DNA of 64,000 nucleotides from Branchiostoma floridae (GCF_000003815.2 NC_049982.1:26614477-26678476); one strand, 5' to 3'; positions 45,966 through 59,654 are shown, numbered from the stretch's first letter. A program made the numbers and translations. The notes: generated from the sequence alone by a model not told the origin.

Positions 45966-46331
45966 GAGTACAATCGCCCATGGTGCCTTTCCCTAAAGTG
46001 GGAATTATTTCGGCCATTTTTACTAAACAATTGAATGTAACATTATACATTGGGCAGCTAAGGTGAACATTTAGCTCAGTCAACAAATTTCATACAATGC
46101 TGTGCAAGGGATTTGGCATATTATAGTTCAATGTTGCTTCAGATACCTTTTGGTCACTTCCACCATAAGGTAGTTTGGGCTTCTGGGCCATATTGTTGAA
46201 AGAACAAAAACTCTGGCAATTGGTAGAGACATGCAATTTAATCTGGTCCATACATTGTTGTGCAAGCATGGTAGAATAGTCCATGCTGTTTGTTTATAAA
46301 CTCACATGGGGCTCTATTCTAATATGGAAGT

Positions 46332-46355
46332 GTGTGCCTGTGTGTGCGTACGCGT

Positions 46356-46398
<43 letters not shown>

Positions 46399-46410
46399 CG
46401 TGTGTGTGTA

Positions 46411-46488
<78 letters not shown>
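46332..46488. repeat. (GT)n microsatellite
   Basis: Compound GT repeat with GCGTGCG and GTATGT interruptions. Confidence 0.95.
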
Positions 46489-46492
<4 letters not shown>

Positions 46493-48156
46493 CAGAATGT
46501 CACAATCCTAATACACTGCCAAAATGAGAATGGTCATAGGCTGAGAAGCTGCCTCTTTGAAATTATTGTATGGCCATTTTTACATAGATAACGTATACTT
46601 TGGATCCCTGTGAAATGATTCTGAAGCCAAATGTCCCAGCATTTGGTATGATATTAGACAGCTTTCGAATACACTCCCCAATTGTGGGGTACCTATATTG
46701 TGTTTAAGATTTAATCGGGTTAGCTGTGAAAGAGTACCGGAAAGTCAGCACCTTGGACAGGTGCGTGTCAGACTTTATGACTTCGCTAGTTTTGATGGAC
46801 CGGGGAAGTCTAAGTAGCCCATATGAGTATAAAAAGTGCTATCCCTATTGACAATACACAGTAAAGGATGTAACGTTATAAAGAATTTAGTTCCCAAAAT
46901 GATCATATGGATTTTTCAATTCACAAAATATGTGTTTTGGCAAAATGTGTGTTTTGGCTCAACCTAAAATTTGGCATGGGGAGGGGGGTTGCAGATTAGT
47001 CTGAAAGAATCCTTTGGAACTTTGAGAAGGCTGTTTACGTGTATATGTACCGTTACATCTAGATGTAACAATTATGTTTAATCTCCTGTCGATCGTATTG
47101 AAATCAGATTACCCGAACTTTAGTAGTTCACTTGTTTCCATCCAGTTACTCTTTAGAAGTTACTTTGGCTGGTTGCTGCAATGATTAATAACCAAGCACA
47201 TCCACGTGGTGGGTATTATTACTGTAACGGTGATTTTGGCACGCACATCACTACTATTACAGTAAATGCCTTTAAGTTCGCTGTGTTTTAATTTTGCGGT
47301 TTAAAGAGAAAATGAAGTGTTCGAAGTGGTTTTTAGTTCTTGTGAAACAATGCGGGTAGAAGACAGATGAAGCATTTCAGAAAACTCAAGAGGTGTCTAT
47401 AGTGTATCAGCTTCTATTGTATTACTACCTGTTGGAATTACATGATGTTTTCTTTAATGAATGAACTTATTGACCCCACAAATGGCCATTTCCACGGCGA
47501 TGTTCCGTGTACTGTTGTCAGTAATTTACCACGGTATATGGAGGGTTAATCACTCGCCTTGTTACTTACTCTAATGAATTGATTGATCGCCCCGTCACTC
47601 TTTGATTAATTGTTCCATGCTGGAACATTAATTGATAGAGCAATATGAAGTCCCTGTCTTGGAAATCCCAGTGGCAAGGGGTGTTTTCATTTGAAGGCTC
47701 GTTCGATGCGTAATGGAAGAAAATACTCAATGTCTCTGGTTTTATAGCTCCTTGTGCTGACTTCAAATCTTTTGGGAATGATGCATTTTTTTTTTGCACT
47801 GAGGAGAAGAAGTTCTAAATATAAAAATTTATAGATTTTGCACTTAGTATCAATTTATGTAATAAGATTTGGCTTAACCCTAACAAGATACGGCGAGCTA
47901 TGCTTTCTTGACGTAGTGAAATAGAGTGCATTTCTTTTCTGCTGTCTTGGTCCACTACGGGACATCCTGCCATAGGGAAACATGCCTTATTTTTCAGAAA
48001 AGTGCACTGTATTAATAGTTGTAAAGCAATATCCACTGATCGTTCAAATTTGTTTTAATGCAGGCATTTTGAAACCATGCATTTTCAAATACTTGTTACC
48101 AGAAATGATGGGTAACAATCCGTGTAAAGGTAGGATTAGTCGTAGTCATTTGATAT
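46489..48156. other. Non-coding DNA, nothing assigned
   Basis: No gene-like frame. A copy of the common ACAGTAAATGCCTTTAAGTT repeat occurs at about 47260-47310, and TGTTCCATGCTGGAACA near 47610-47626 is a short perfect palindrome. The stretch ends in the second assembly gap. Confidence 0.4.
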
Positions 48157-48256
48157 NNNNNNNNNNNNNNNNNNNNNNNNNNNNNNNNNNNNNNNNNNNN
48201 NNNNNNNNNNNNNNNNNNNNNNNNNNNNNNNNNNNNNNNNNNNNNNNNNNNNNNNN
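48157..48256. other. Assembly gap, 100 N
   Basis: Exactly 100 unknown bases; true size unknown. Confidence 0.99.
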
Positions 48257-48461
48257 GAGTAGAAAAACCAGGACAGGCTAGACCCCCTAGGGTAGCAAAA
48301 TTTAAAAAAGAAACAGTTTGTCATATCAGACAGTTTGTACTACATAACTAAAATAGTTTTTACGTCAGAAGTCTTGCTTAAATTATCACCACATGCTTTA
48401 ATGTTATCAAAAGGTAAAAAAAAGTTTCTATGGAAGAAATACTGGCGTCCTTGCGTAATAC

Positions 48462-48645
48462 TGTAAATGAATTCAAGTTCGCGGAGATTTAATTTCGCGT
48501 TAGCGGGAAAAGGACTTTTCGCGGTGGTTTTAAGCTCGTGGTTGGACCATGCACTGTAGTCTCTTACTGCCATGGAAAATGTTCGCGGTGGTTTTAAGCT
48601 CGCGGTGAAGCGGCCACCGCGAAAGTTTCTGCATTTACGGTAGTC
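48462..48645. repeat. Interspersed repeat with CGCGGTGGTTTTAAGCTCG motifs
   Basis: TACTGTAAATGAATTCAAGT and CGCGGTGGTTTTAAGCTCGC repeats end in GCATTTACGGTAGTC, the reverse of the start, so the element is roughly inverted. Shorter relatives occur near 47260 and in the 45-bp array at 58930-59235. Confidence 0.55.
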
Positions 48646-49099
48646 TCTTTTTAGACAACTCTACTTCATTTAAATGTAAAACCCTTCAAAACTAGTACTG
48701 TTACTGCTACATTTACTATAACGTTATAGTTGTCTTTTCCATGAAAGATAATTATGTTCTTGTTTCCTATTGGCATATATGGCTATTGCCTTTGCACAAG
48801 AAGACTGTTGGAATGTTTTACGATGTAGGGTCATCTTGTTTTCCAGGCTCAGATGTGGATGAGATAAGTTCATCAGGGCAGTGCTTGCTGTGGTTGTCTG
48901 TAGTTTTCTGGGTAATTTACCAGCACATGCACTGGTGCTTGATGGATAGTACTGGCCTACAAAACCCACGGCAGCAGATTAGATTAGATAGATTGTTACA
49001 TCCAAATCTTTTCCCTCTATCGCGACGTGTGCTTTCACAAATCTATCATAAAACGTTCGTTTACGTTGTTCATTAGCTTTTAAAGAGATCCTCAAAAAA

Positions 49100-52000
49100 T
49101 AAACTGCTTTGAGAGAAGAGACTGTTGGTGTGTTGTCGATGGTAGTTTGTTTTTTCTGTGCTGAGGCTAACGGCCATTAAATGTGGAGGGAGAACATTAG
49201 GGCAAGCTCATTAACAGCATAAAAGTGAAATAAAAAGTAAGGAGAAGCCGATTTGCAAGCTTGATTGGCTATTACAGGAATGGGCACGGCTCCAAGACAT
49301 TTACACAAAGTTTGTGGAGCGAGGAGGCAAATCCCCCGCCAACACTTTGCGCGCTCCCTCGCTGTTTCTAAACTTTTGTCTTAATGGCCAGGAATCACCA
49401 GAGGACGTGTAAAGTGGGGGGGAATGAAGGCCCATTAGCCGTACAACGTGTTCAGATAATGGTTGTACACGGCATCTCTGCGGAGGGAGAAAGGGTGGTA
49501 ATAGCGCGGGGAGATGGAGAGGACACTTCTCTGGGTCTGATGCGAGCCTGGATGCATCAGAGGACTATATATCATACACGGGCTACATGTGCCCATCAGT
49601 GGTCTCCTGGACGGACCTTTTTAGAGCAATTTCACAGCCGGCTGAGTTTCACAATAATGGTAAGGTGCTGATATTGGTCAGAGATTACTGTAGGGTTATT
49701 ACCCTGCCAAACAACCCCATTCCAGCCAAGCATGCCATATTAGGGCGAGAAAATCAAGGCAGACAAATACCACAGTTTGCCATAAAAGTCAGCCTATTTT
49801 CACCTCAAAATTTAATCAGAGATATATAACGATGCCGGGCGTAACAAGAAAACATTGCTAGGGTGCGGTATTACCGGATACTCTTCAACATACTATCTAA
49901 CGCCCGAACATGAATTCTTCCCTTGACTATATGGTAAAAAAAACTGCATAAAAATCCGGTTGGCCTTAGGTTTAAAAGTCAGCCATTGGGTAATGTTGCA
50001 GTCGGAATGTCATATAATCGATTGGTGTTGAAATGAGACTGGTGAAAATGAAGAGGAAGTAATGAGAAATGAGGGGTAAGAGTAAGCTTGGCCCGGGAGC
50101 AGTGCGCACCTGACCCTGTTACATGCTTCAGCTTCCCGGGATATGTGAGCGATAGCTGCATGTCTGATGACTAAATAAAGACTGTACAAAGCCATCACCC
50201 GGATTGAATATTAACACTTGAAAGTCGGAGAGGATATTACCAGGATGACATTACTCGCCCTTAATTTGGAAGTAGCTCATCCAACGTTTAACCGGGACCG
50301 CTAGAAGGGCACACCGATGGTAAAGGTTGACTATCATCAATTTCTGGATCAGAAATTACCACGTTTTGTAAACAAGGACGCAGCAAATCTTGGCTGGCGC
50401 CAGAATGCTTTGATTACCTTGATGAAAGTTTGTCCATCCAAATTAAGTCACTCAAGTAGAAATTGTTCATTATTTTTTCATAAAAGAACTTTATCGAAAT
50501 ACTATCGCGGTAATATCATTCCGGCGTGCATGGGTGCCTTTGAAAATGTGTAATTGACTTTGTTGTATGGATCTTTTGTTAGGCCAGTGCGTTTTGCACC
50601 CAACGGAAAATGTAATCTCATCGCAGACTCCGACACCCATGTTCTTACTATAAAAGAAGGGGGATTCGTATTCCAACCTCAGTCAGGATGTGAGCTCGTA
50701 ATGATATAAAACCCCTACAAAATTACTTTAGCACGTCTGGAACAGGCCCCGACCATTGTTAGAACGTAGACTGTGGACACTAATGGGAAGAGATGAGAAA
50801 TTGATGAAGTTGGAAGCTGATGGTTTTCTAATATCCATGCCACTCAAGTGTGACATATTTCCTTGGCTGGGATCACCCCCCCTCCCTTTATATACCTGAT
50901 TTCACTGATGTTTTATTTCCTGTACTACTGTTTGGTGACTTCTTGTTATTTATCCCACTTTTTAATCCTGACAAAAATACGTATTTTGGAAACACGTACA
51001 AAGAGAAGTGCTAATACAATGTGCAAAACTTAAACCCATTTTTACCGAATTCTTAGTACATCTTATCGGTAAAAAAATGTGATAACACCCCCGCTGTTCC
51101 ATTTTTTTACCAGAAGGAATGGTAAAAAAAAGAAATTAGCTCACCATAAATACAATTAACTCCACTTTCTTTACTAACCCGTTTATATACGTTAGAAACA
51201 TCGGTACTGAACAAATGTACTAAACAATCAACAGTCTGGTAACGTTTGTTGGCAGGGTGTGATTTTTTTTGGTTAACTGGAGCAAAAGGAACTAACAGTT
51301 CTACCAGTGGCAGGCACGGACAATACCCACGAGGCTGAGATATGATAGGAATCACCACACACTAAATTACACCTGTCGTGGAGATAATAAAGGTGGCTGA
51401 CAAGAGCGTCAGCGGGGATTGCCACACTGATACTGATCTTCCCACTTGCGTCCTCTTCAAGCCAGATTTTAATTTCCAGCACCATATTCTACAGAGACAA
51501 AGGGACCATATTAAAATCAAGGGAAAACGTATGACTTTTAAAAAGTATCTATCAATAATTACGCCGTATATTGATATTTTGACATACTGTCACAAAGGTA
51601 TGTATTATATATAGATCTATTTTGAGCCTGGATATTTTCTGATAGAATAAAGAAAAAGGTGTGCCAATATGCAATACTGTATTGTGAGAAGTGTCCATGA
51701 CCAACTGCTATCAATGGAGCAACAATGGACACTCGGCGAATCCCCTGCAACCAGAGTGAGTACATGACATTTCACAATGCAACATTTCTGTATACAAGGA
51801 AAGGTTTTTGTCACTACAAGCTGTGTTATAACGTGTGAGTTATTGCTGTCTTCCCCTCTGCTGTTTGCTGTCAATGATAATAATGTAAGGTCTTTATTAA
51901 AGCCGATCAGTTGGTGACTGAAGGATGATGGATGACTTGCTGGTCGTAAATCGCTGTACTACACTCCTGAAATGAATTTTCCCTGGTGCCGCTTCGTTGT

Positions 52001-52500
52001 TGGATGGATTATTGAAGGCATGCCCTTAGAGAAGTCTCCCCATGAATTTATGATTTGGCGAGCTGGAAATTTTGCCTGTGTTTCCACTGGCTGATTTTGG
52101 TAATTACAAAATAAATCACTGGATCGCGCCCCGCGGGCAACTTTCGCATTTCATGTGTGCAAGTAATGGAGGTTATCTGGCGGGCTCAAAAATGGTTACG
52201 GTCCGCTGTGTTTTGTGATTATAATTTATCTCTATAATAATTATAATTACATTTTGATTTTGGATCATTACTGGCGGGCTTGGAAGCCATCTGTGTATTG
52301 CCGCTGCCACTCAGACTTCATTAAATTTTTATCACCACCATTCGTCTTGGAGCTGCTGGGTTTGATCTTGGAGCTGCCGGGCTTGATCTTATCATTGTCA
52401 TCAGAAATAAAACTATGCCATCCAGATTGCGTCATTGTCAAAGAAAATAAAAGCTGAGATCTCTCCGAGAACAACTTTCGACAGAGTTATCGGTGTTTAT
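49100..52500. other. Repeat-poor unique DNA, candidate regulatory block
   Basis: In contrast to the flanking sequence I find no TIR elements, microsatellites or LINE pieces here and no coding frame with domain-like sequence. It contains many homeodomain-type TAATTA, ATTA and CATTAA cores (for example TAATTATAATTAC near 52240) and bHLH/TALE-like motifs. Conserved non-coding DNA is possible, but I cannot test it without another genome. Confidence 0.3.
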
Positions 52501-52718
52501 GCTCAAAGATCTTTATCCAAGTAAAAGAACGTCGGAGATACAACACAGTACACGGAATGGATCTCCCAGAATACGGTATGTTTTAACGTGCAATCAGACA
52601 TTGTGTATGCATACCCTTGGGGATAGAGAATCAGTCCCAACTACTTTTAAACCACTGGTTCAGTGACTCTATATGGTCCCACTGTTACGTTGGTCAGCTT
52701 TGCAGCCACAGTCAGTTA

Positions 52719-52900
52719 CTCAAGACAATGTACTGGCAGGATAACACTAAAGTCCCTTGATTTTTCAGAATGTATAGGTTAAGATATACCATTGACCTAG
52801 TCTGGACAACTCAAGACAATGTACTGGCAGGATAACACTAAAGTCCCTTGATTTTTCAGAATGTATAGGTTAAGATATACCATTGACCTAGTCTGGACAA
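52719..52900. repeat. Perfect 91-bp tandem duplication
   Basis: CTCAAGACAATGTACTGGCA through CCTAGTCTGGACAA occurs twice head to tail (52719-52809 and 52810-52900) with no differences that I can see, so the duplication is very recent or an assembly artefact. Confidence 0.9.
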
Positions 52901-54450
52901 CTTGCTGGAAATACTGATGATAACAGCTAACATTATTACGCCCTTTTCTGTTAATACAAGCGACATATCATACAACTTGGGGAGAAGATAAGTTGCCAGT
53001 TGAATAAATAGGACCTATAAGTGGTCAAATGATAAGTCATAAGTTAAACGAAGATGCCGAGGGTCATATATGTATATACCCATTGCAGCGGGGATTTGTT
53101 TATGATCATACGCATTTCAGAAGGAGTTTGGTATGCTGTCGAAGCTTACCTGGTGAGTAAGCTTGGCAGTATTTCCAAATCTAGCCTTCACTAGAAGGTT
53201 CCTACTAGCTCTACATCTAATAGATATTGACCGACTGGAGAGCATAAGTTGCAAGATAAGCCCAGTAAGCGGCGACACTCAAGTCACTACGCCTGGGCTA
53301 GTAGTTTGAGGACTGATCACTCATTTCCTCTGGCATGGCCAGTCTTATCGACAAGATCAAACATGTTTTTTGAAATATTGTTAGAGAATAATATTAACAT
53401 AAAACATTTTGTATTCTACGAGAGGATGTTTATACGATGTGAAATTTTGACACACATTTCGCTGTTGTTTTTTGTGCACGTGAATGTGAGTTGTTGTTTT
53501 TTTGCTATTTTAGTCGGACGGCAAGGATTTGCTGAACGGTGTGAATCAAATTGACTTCTGCTCAGACAGATTGTGCACTAAGCATAAAACATGGGTTTGG
53601 GGGGATGCGTTATCACCGTCCGTTCTGAAGATAAACCACCGGTACATGAAGTGCCATTTGTGTTATCATCACTCTTACACTTTGATAGCCCAGTGGCAAT
53701 AAGTGCTGTGTTACAATTGGGATTCCCCCATCACAGCGGCGGGTAAGATTTATATGGATGTATCAAGGAAGCCTTGATCCCTTTCAGCGATGCTCTATAT
53801 GTACACGGCTTCACCGCGAGTGCTACAGTATGAAAAATTAAACCCTAAGCCCTGCAAGCCTCTTGGAAACAATTTCACCAGCCTCACAAGGCCTATCTTG
53901 TACATATTTGATCACCACACTGAAGGGAAATGAAATGTCCCTGTTGAGGGTTTTGCCTTTTGCTAAAGGTGTCGTTTCTGGCATTTATCCTGTGGTAAAG
54001 TGTGTCCCTCTGAGACACTGTTGTTGAAGATGATTTGTAAGAATTCGGTCTCTAAGATTTGGAAATATAGTCAATGATTTTATGATCGTTGCATGTTCGC
54101 GGGCATTTGCCCCTGCCATTTTCTCTTTTGTCATCTAAACAATTTTGTCGTCCACTGGGTACTGTTGTTATTTTTCTAATCCCAACTTGTACATTGTCTC
54201 CTGCCCTGTAATCTACGGGTCAAGTCTCTAGGTAACAATGGGAGGAAAATCGGCCGCAAGGATGTCAGTTTGATTCATGGTCCAACCAGGGAGGAGAATT
54301 ATCCAGTCTTCTGGTTGCATTTGACACTGAGGTCGCCCGAGCCTTCAGGCTTGTGATATGTCCCATTTCTCTCCATATGTACAGCCTGACGTAGCCTGAA
54401 ATGGGTGGAGCACGCGGGAGAACACCTTCTATGGCTAATACACGTACCTA
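52901..54450. other. Non-coding DNA, nothing assigned
   Basis: No gene, RNA or repeat that I can support. The longest open frame (53249-53554) has no domain-like features. Confidence 0.4.
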
Positions 54451-54986
54451 AAGCGGGCATCTGTCACTGTACTGCGCCCGATTGCGAAAGGCAGTCGCAA
54501 AAGTGGCGCAATCCGGCTCCAATTTGTAGCATGAAAAATTGCCACATAAAGTATTTTAGAATTTGCAAAAAATTGCACTATGAAAAGTGGCTCAAATGGA
54601 TGCAAAATAGCGAACGTGCGGCCATCTTCCTCTGCAATGCGCCAAATTGCGAAGGAAGTCGCAAAGTGGCGCAATCCGGTAGCAATCGGCGCCAATTTGC
54701 TGTATGAAAAATTGCGAATATAATTTTTCGAATTTTCACAAAATTGCACGAAGGAAAGTAGTTCAAATGGATGCAAAATGGCGAACATGATGGAATCCGT
54801 GCAAATCTCTTTTGATTAGTTTTTAATCCAGTGGCAAGACTGGCGATTTACAATAAAGTTGTCTTTAGGTCGGCTAATCTGGGATTCATACGCAAATGAG
54901 TCCGCACAAGAGAAAATTATCCAAAATTCGCAAAGCTGGCGAGATTTCCTAGCGTAATTTGGCACAGTCCTGTAAAATATCCGCTT
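54451..54986. mobile_element. TIR element, second copy of the 24894-25391 family
   Basis: The left end AAGCGGGCATCTGTCACTGT and the reverse of the right end AAGCGGATATTTTACAGGAC are inverted termini, followed by GCGCCCGATTGCG and its partner GCCAAATTACG. Internally, two units with AAAATTGC and TCAAATGGATGCAAAATGGCG-like sequence are repeated (about 54500-54610 and 54680-54790). Confidence 0.65.
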
Positions 54987-54989
54987 AAC

Positions 54990-57900
54990 ACCTATGTTAC
55001 TGGGCTGATCTTGAAATAATCAAACATAAGGTTGAAATAATGTTGAAAGAAACAACATCATCGTTTTCGAATGTTTGTATGCTGTTCAACAGAATAACTC
55101 CAGAAGCTATGGGTGGATTCTCATGAAATTTGGTATGTAGTTAGGCATTTTTCTATAAAAGACACGATTGGATTTTGGGGCGTCTGGCAGCTTTCCCTGG
55201 AACTACAGCACAACGTCCAGTTGTGATATCTCGCTGTAGGTTATATGTGTGCACATACATATAGCAGTTATCAGACATTTATTGGAATTGCTGACACTGC
55301 AACTTTGAGTTCCACAATTTCCTTGTCAAAGTTTTCTTTTAACATATTAAGCACCTTCCACGTCTTAACAATATCTGTCTAGTCAGTCCTTTTTGCAAAA
55401 ACAAAAATCCCATATTCTGCCTTCAGGTTCTGCGTGCCCGAAGGTTGTGGAAATGAGACGGAGATGATTATCGAGGACTATCCAGTAATAAGGATTGTAT
55501 TGTCTTGAGTCACCGTCAGAAAGAGGTGGGACATTGGGGTCAAATTTCATTTCCCTGATAAGTTCGATCTTCGCTGACAGCAGAACGCTTGGGACGTCAC
55601 ACGGGCAAATTAATAGTGGAAGTTTCATTTGGCTGGCAGTTTTTGTGCAGCATTGGATATGAGAACAACATCGCTGGTGCTGCGGATACATCGACCAACG
55701 GAATCGATAAACCACCTCAAATCGATTCCCTTCCCTCGTTTCACAAGCAAAATGTCAACCAGCGGTGTCTGGATATCTTTTCAAACTCGTTTTATATTTT
55801 CTGCTGGAAAAATACGTTATGTTACGATTGATCTCAGGGGAGGAGAGGGAATTACGAAGCTAGAAGTTGCCTTTGAGCGACTGTGTGAAAGGATTCCCAG
55901 TAGGAATAAGTTCTCCCCGAAGGCTGCATCGAATATCAGGGTAGAGCTAGGCCTAGATCATTACCCCAGGCGTATATATGCCATTACCTAAAACAAAGAC
56001 GGAACATCAAGTGGTTGTCAGAAGTCACAAAAGTGATGCTCTGCACCCAAAGAAAACACACACACTTGCCACAATGTCACGTTTGTATCGACGGGGTGAA
56101 TGGCACATGTATCTATCTCTAACTGGCAGGTGCGGAGTGGTTAAGCAAGACAGATAGATTGTCCTGGAAAGGGGCAAGTGCTCGGGGAATTCTCATTGTG
56201 GACAGGTACAAATTGTTAACAGTGGGTTAACATGTGGTAGTTGACCCTTCGCTCTTGTTGCCGAGTGATAACACCATCCATCACTGACTGCTTGAAGAAT
56301 AAGTCACATTTCTCCATGCAGGTGGTTTGTGGTGAGTGACAACCGTATAGTAATATATGCTCAGCCAACGTGTGCCATTTATGTCCAATATGTGCGATAC
56401 CTTCTGAACGTGATATATATGAGCGCAGCACTGTGTGACGTATGCCCATTTGTTCTGTGTTAATCACTTGCAATTCCACCACTATTCCACTAGTGTTAAC
56501 AATACCATCACTTGCCTAGACCAATTATTCAGTACAGTGATAATCATTTCAAACAGGCTCTTTTTTAGCATTGAAGGTGTCCTGTACGCGTAAGCCTAAC
56601 TTTTCAATTCTGTCAACGTTGATTTATGTCATTTTAGATCAAGTAAAGTCGAGGTATTTTTTAGTTTTGATGGCTTCTATCGGCCAGTAAGGCCGCTTTC
56701 AAGAAGGTCGAATGGGTTGACTTGAAATATAGGATTTATGAATGGGAGAGCCATAAAACATTTCTAGCATCATGTTCGGAGTCTGTGTTGGGAGAGATTT
56801 GCTCAGGATCTCTACAAATAGAGTCTGCAGCACTGCCAAACTGCAATATCTACTCTAAAACATATGCCCAGACTATTTATTTTTCTAATAAAATAACCAA
56901 AGACGTACAATGCTTACAACATTATTACATCAACTGTTCAAAGCCTTAACATTAATCTATTAATGTGAAATGTAAAATGTTTGTATCGAATTTCATCACT
57001 CAGATGTCATATGAAATATCGTTCATTTATTTTCTCAAGACTTTGTTGTGTGAGCTATTTGTGCCAAGCTCTTTTCCTGTCAAGCTTACATAGCTTTTGT
57101 GATTAGACAGAATAATATGATTCCTTCCTTGTTGGAATTTCAAAAATATTTTTTTCTAGTAAAGAAATCACTATGTAACATGTAACTTTCCATTAACTAT
57201 TTGCTAGAAAATACATACGGCAGAGTGTAAAGGTAAGAACATCAGTGTTTGCAAAGGTAATCTTGACCTTCAAGAAATAATGTGTCAGAAGTCCATGTAA
57301 TGATTGCAGTGGGGGAACTGTCAGTGGACCTTATGCTTGAGTGGCTATTAGAAACATTGGCAATGACAATGTCCCATATCCGGGATTCAAATACCACCCA
57401 GAAATGTCAGACTGGGTGTATCCACTCCGTTTTACTCCCAAGTGCTGTGTCAGGAATTCTCCCCGTGTTGGACCACAAAATGTCAGGTTAAATCTACCCA
57501 GCCCTTTTGATACACAGCGGAACTCGTCCCAGATTCCCTCCCCCATGCAACACGCCTCCGAGCTTCCCGCAGAAATGTCATGTTAAATGGCACGGGATGG
57601 ATGGGTGGGTAGGGACTGTCCTCATGGCACCGTGGGCTGTAATACCCGACAGCTGATTCCAGTGGAAATTGTGACTTCCAACAGATGGGCGTTACACAAT
57701 TTCGCACAATGTCGTCTGAGGCAGTATCGTGCTATCTTTGATTAAGTAAAACAAAATACAATGTAGTTTTGGGTGTGTCTGCCTGTATGTCCGTGTGTGT
57801 GTGTTTATTTGTCTGTATTTTTGTAGTCAACATAACGCACAAACTTCTTGATAGATTACAACACTATTTGGTATGTGGGTATTTGTCGGGAAGACAGCGG

Positions 57901-58385
57901 TCAAAGCCAACTTTGAAACCCTAGTATGTGACCTTGGTTCTGCATCGGAACTTGCCGAAGATACCATACTTCCGTGGAATAAATTTTTCTGAATCTCTTG
58001 TTTGATACATTATTGTGACTTTTCCATTTATTCTGTTCAATGCATTTTCTTGCCTATGGAACTTTGGACCCTGGATAAGCCAACCTTTTCATGCTGCGGG
58101 ACCAACTTTGGACCCGGGCCAACCCAGCCTCTCTATCCTGCCAGTCTTCAGTTACACTATCTTCTCCCTCACATTCTGTCACTCTACAGCATTCAAATTA
58201 ACTACAGACATAATTCCAAGACAAACAAACAAACAAACAAACAAACAAACAGACCGAAACAATACCTTGGTCTTAGATGATGTAATGATATGACACATTA
58301 AGATTTGATGGTATTACAGTATTGAATCGCTGTAAGTCCTTAACTGAATGATTTGTTGGCTAACTAGATATGGGTTTGCCTCTGT
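54990..58385. other. Non-coding DNA, nothing assigned
   Basis: A (CAAA)n tract lies at 58220-58251. The frames near 55383-55991 and 57282-57707 show no recognised domain and no coherent splice structure. The part at 57290-57720 is repeat-free and might be conserved. Confidence 0.35.
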
Positions 58386-58391
58386 GTGGAA

Positions 58392-58545
58392 GGTGTTCAG
58401 CACCAGGGACAGGTGTGTTAACCTATGTGTGGGTAGTGTTCAGCACCAAGGACGGGTGTATGTACCTGTGCGTGGATGGTGTTCAGCACCAAGGACAGGT
58501 GTGTTAACTTGCGTGTGGATGGTGTTCTGTGTGAATAGTGCTCAA
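58392..58545. repeat. 43-44-bp tandem repeat, three units
   Basis: GGTGTTCAGCACCAGGGACA and its variants start at about 58393, 58436 and 58480, with a partial fourth at 58522. Confidence 0.85.
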
Positions 58546-58929
58546 TACGACACTAAATGAGAAAATGACTGTCAGCAAAAATATGTAACTTTGGAACGCT
58601 AGTACGTTGTCTGTGAGAACTGTTTTTTTTTTTTTTTGTATGATACAATGTCAACTTTATATCTTGCACTATAGCCACACACTGCTACACTGGAAATCCC
58701 TGTGTCTTTACGGACAACTTAACAGTAAACCATTCGGTAGCAAATCAACAAGGATGCTTCAAACAGCCAGAACAGTCACCTCCAATACATCATGATACTG
58801 TGCAATGTAACGTTATAGTACAAACATGTGGCGCCTAGACATAGAGGTAGGAAAGCACTGAAGACACACAGGACAAAGATTTTGCGATGTGGTTTTCATT
58901 GGTTTAAACTGCGAAGATAAACTATTGCG

Positions 58930-59235
58930 AACTTAACTGCATTTACAGTATTACAGTTAAGGTAAACCGCCGAAAACTTAAATGCATTAGCAGTACTACA
59001 GTTAAGATTAACCCCCGCAAACTTAAGTGCATTTACAGTATTACAGATAAGATAAACCACCGCAAACTTATATAGCCTGGTATCCAGCCGTAATATAGCT
59101 TCCGATCTCTTCTCTCTGCCAGAGAGGAGAGAAGAGACTCGGAAGCTATATTACGGCTGGATACCAGGCTAAACTTATATGAATTTACAGTGTTACAGTT
59201 AAGATAAGCAACGCAAACTTAAATGCATCTACGGT
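58930..59235. repeat. 45-bp tandem array, about six units
   Basis: CTTAA(A/G/C)TGCATTTACAGTAT units start at 58932, 58977, 59022 and 59067, then 59174 and 59218 after an insertion. The unit matches the TTACAGTAAATGCA repeat seen elsewhere in the window. Confidence 0.85.
59074..59170. mobile_element. 97-bp near-perfect palindrome with 10-bp target duplication
   Basis: AGCCTGGTATCCAGCCGTAA at the left is the reverse complement of the right end TTACGGCTGGATACCAGGCT. Arms of about 40 bp meet at a short GCCAGAG-containing centre. AAACTTATAT flanks both sides (59064-59073, 59171-59180). It lies inside the 45-bp array, whose other units show what the empty site looks like. A 10-bp duplication would fit Mutator-like elements, but with no transposase the superfamily is uncertain. 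Confidence 0.8.
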
Positions 59236-59359
59236 ATTACAGAGCAGCACTGCAAAACCTTACGGAAATGCTACTCCCCACAGTTCCAGAGGATCAACAA
59301 CACTTGACTTACACTAAATGTCATTACCCCTGTTTCACTTTCTTTTAACTACCTACAAC

Positions 59360-59610
59360 AGAACAAAGCAATGGATGCCCTCCCCAGCCGGACTACTAAA
59401 TTTAGCAGTGCTTGGTTCTGACATTTTCGGGAAAGGCGAGGGAACAACCCACAGTGGAGCGTTTTGAAATTGGCTTGCTCCCACCCTGCCACACGGGGTA
59501 GTCGTGCGGGATAAATTGCACGTTGTTAATGGAGAGGGATTATGATTCTAATGGCTTTATCACCTTGTGATGTTGGCTGTAGCATGTAGGAAGGGATATA
59601 ATTAAGCCAA
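59360..59610. other. Unique segment, candidate regulatory DNA
   Basis: It contains GGGATTATGA, TCTAATGGCTTTATCACCTT and ATATAATTAAG motifs (Otx/homeodomain-like cores) and no repeat or coding signature. The function is a guess. Confidence 0.2.
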
Positions 59611-59654
59611 CTACTACATCTTTTACATGAGTTAGTAGCCAAGATTTCAATTTA

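Noticed and set aside
57341-57586. Possible exon of an unseen gene
   Set aside because: No matching splice sites or partner exons, and the translation has no recognised domain; kept only as possibly conserved non-coding DNA.
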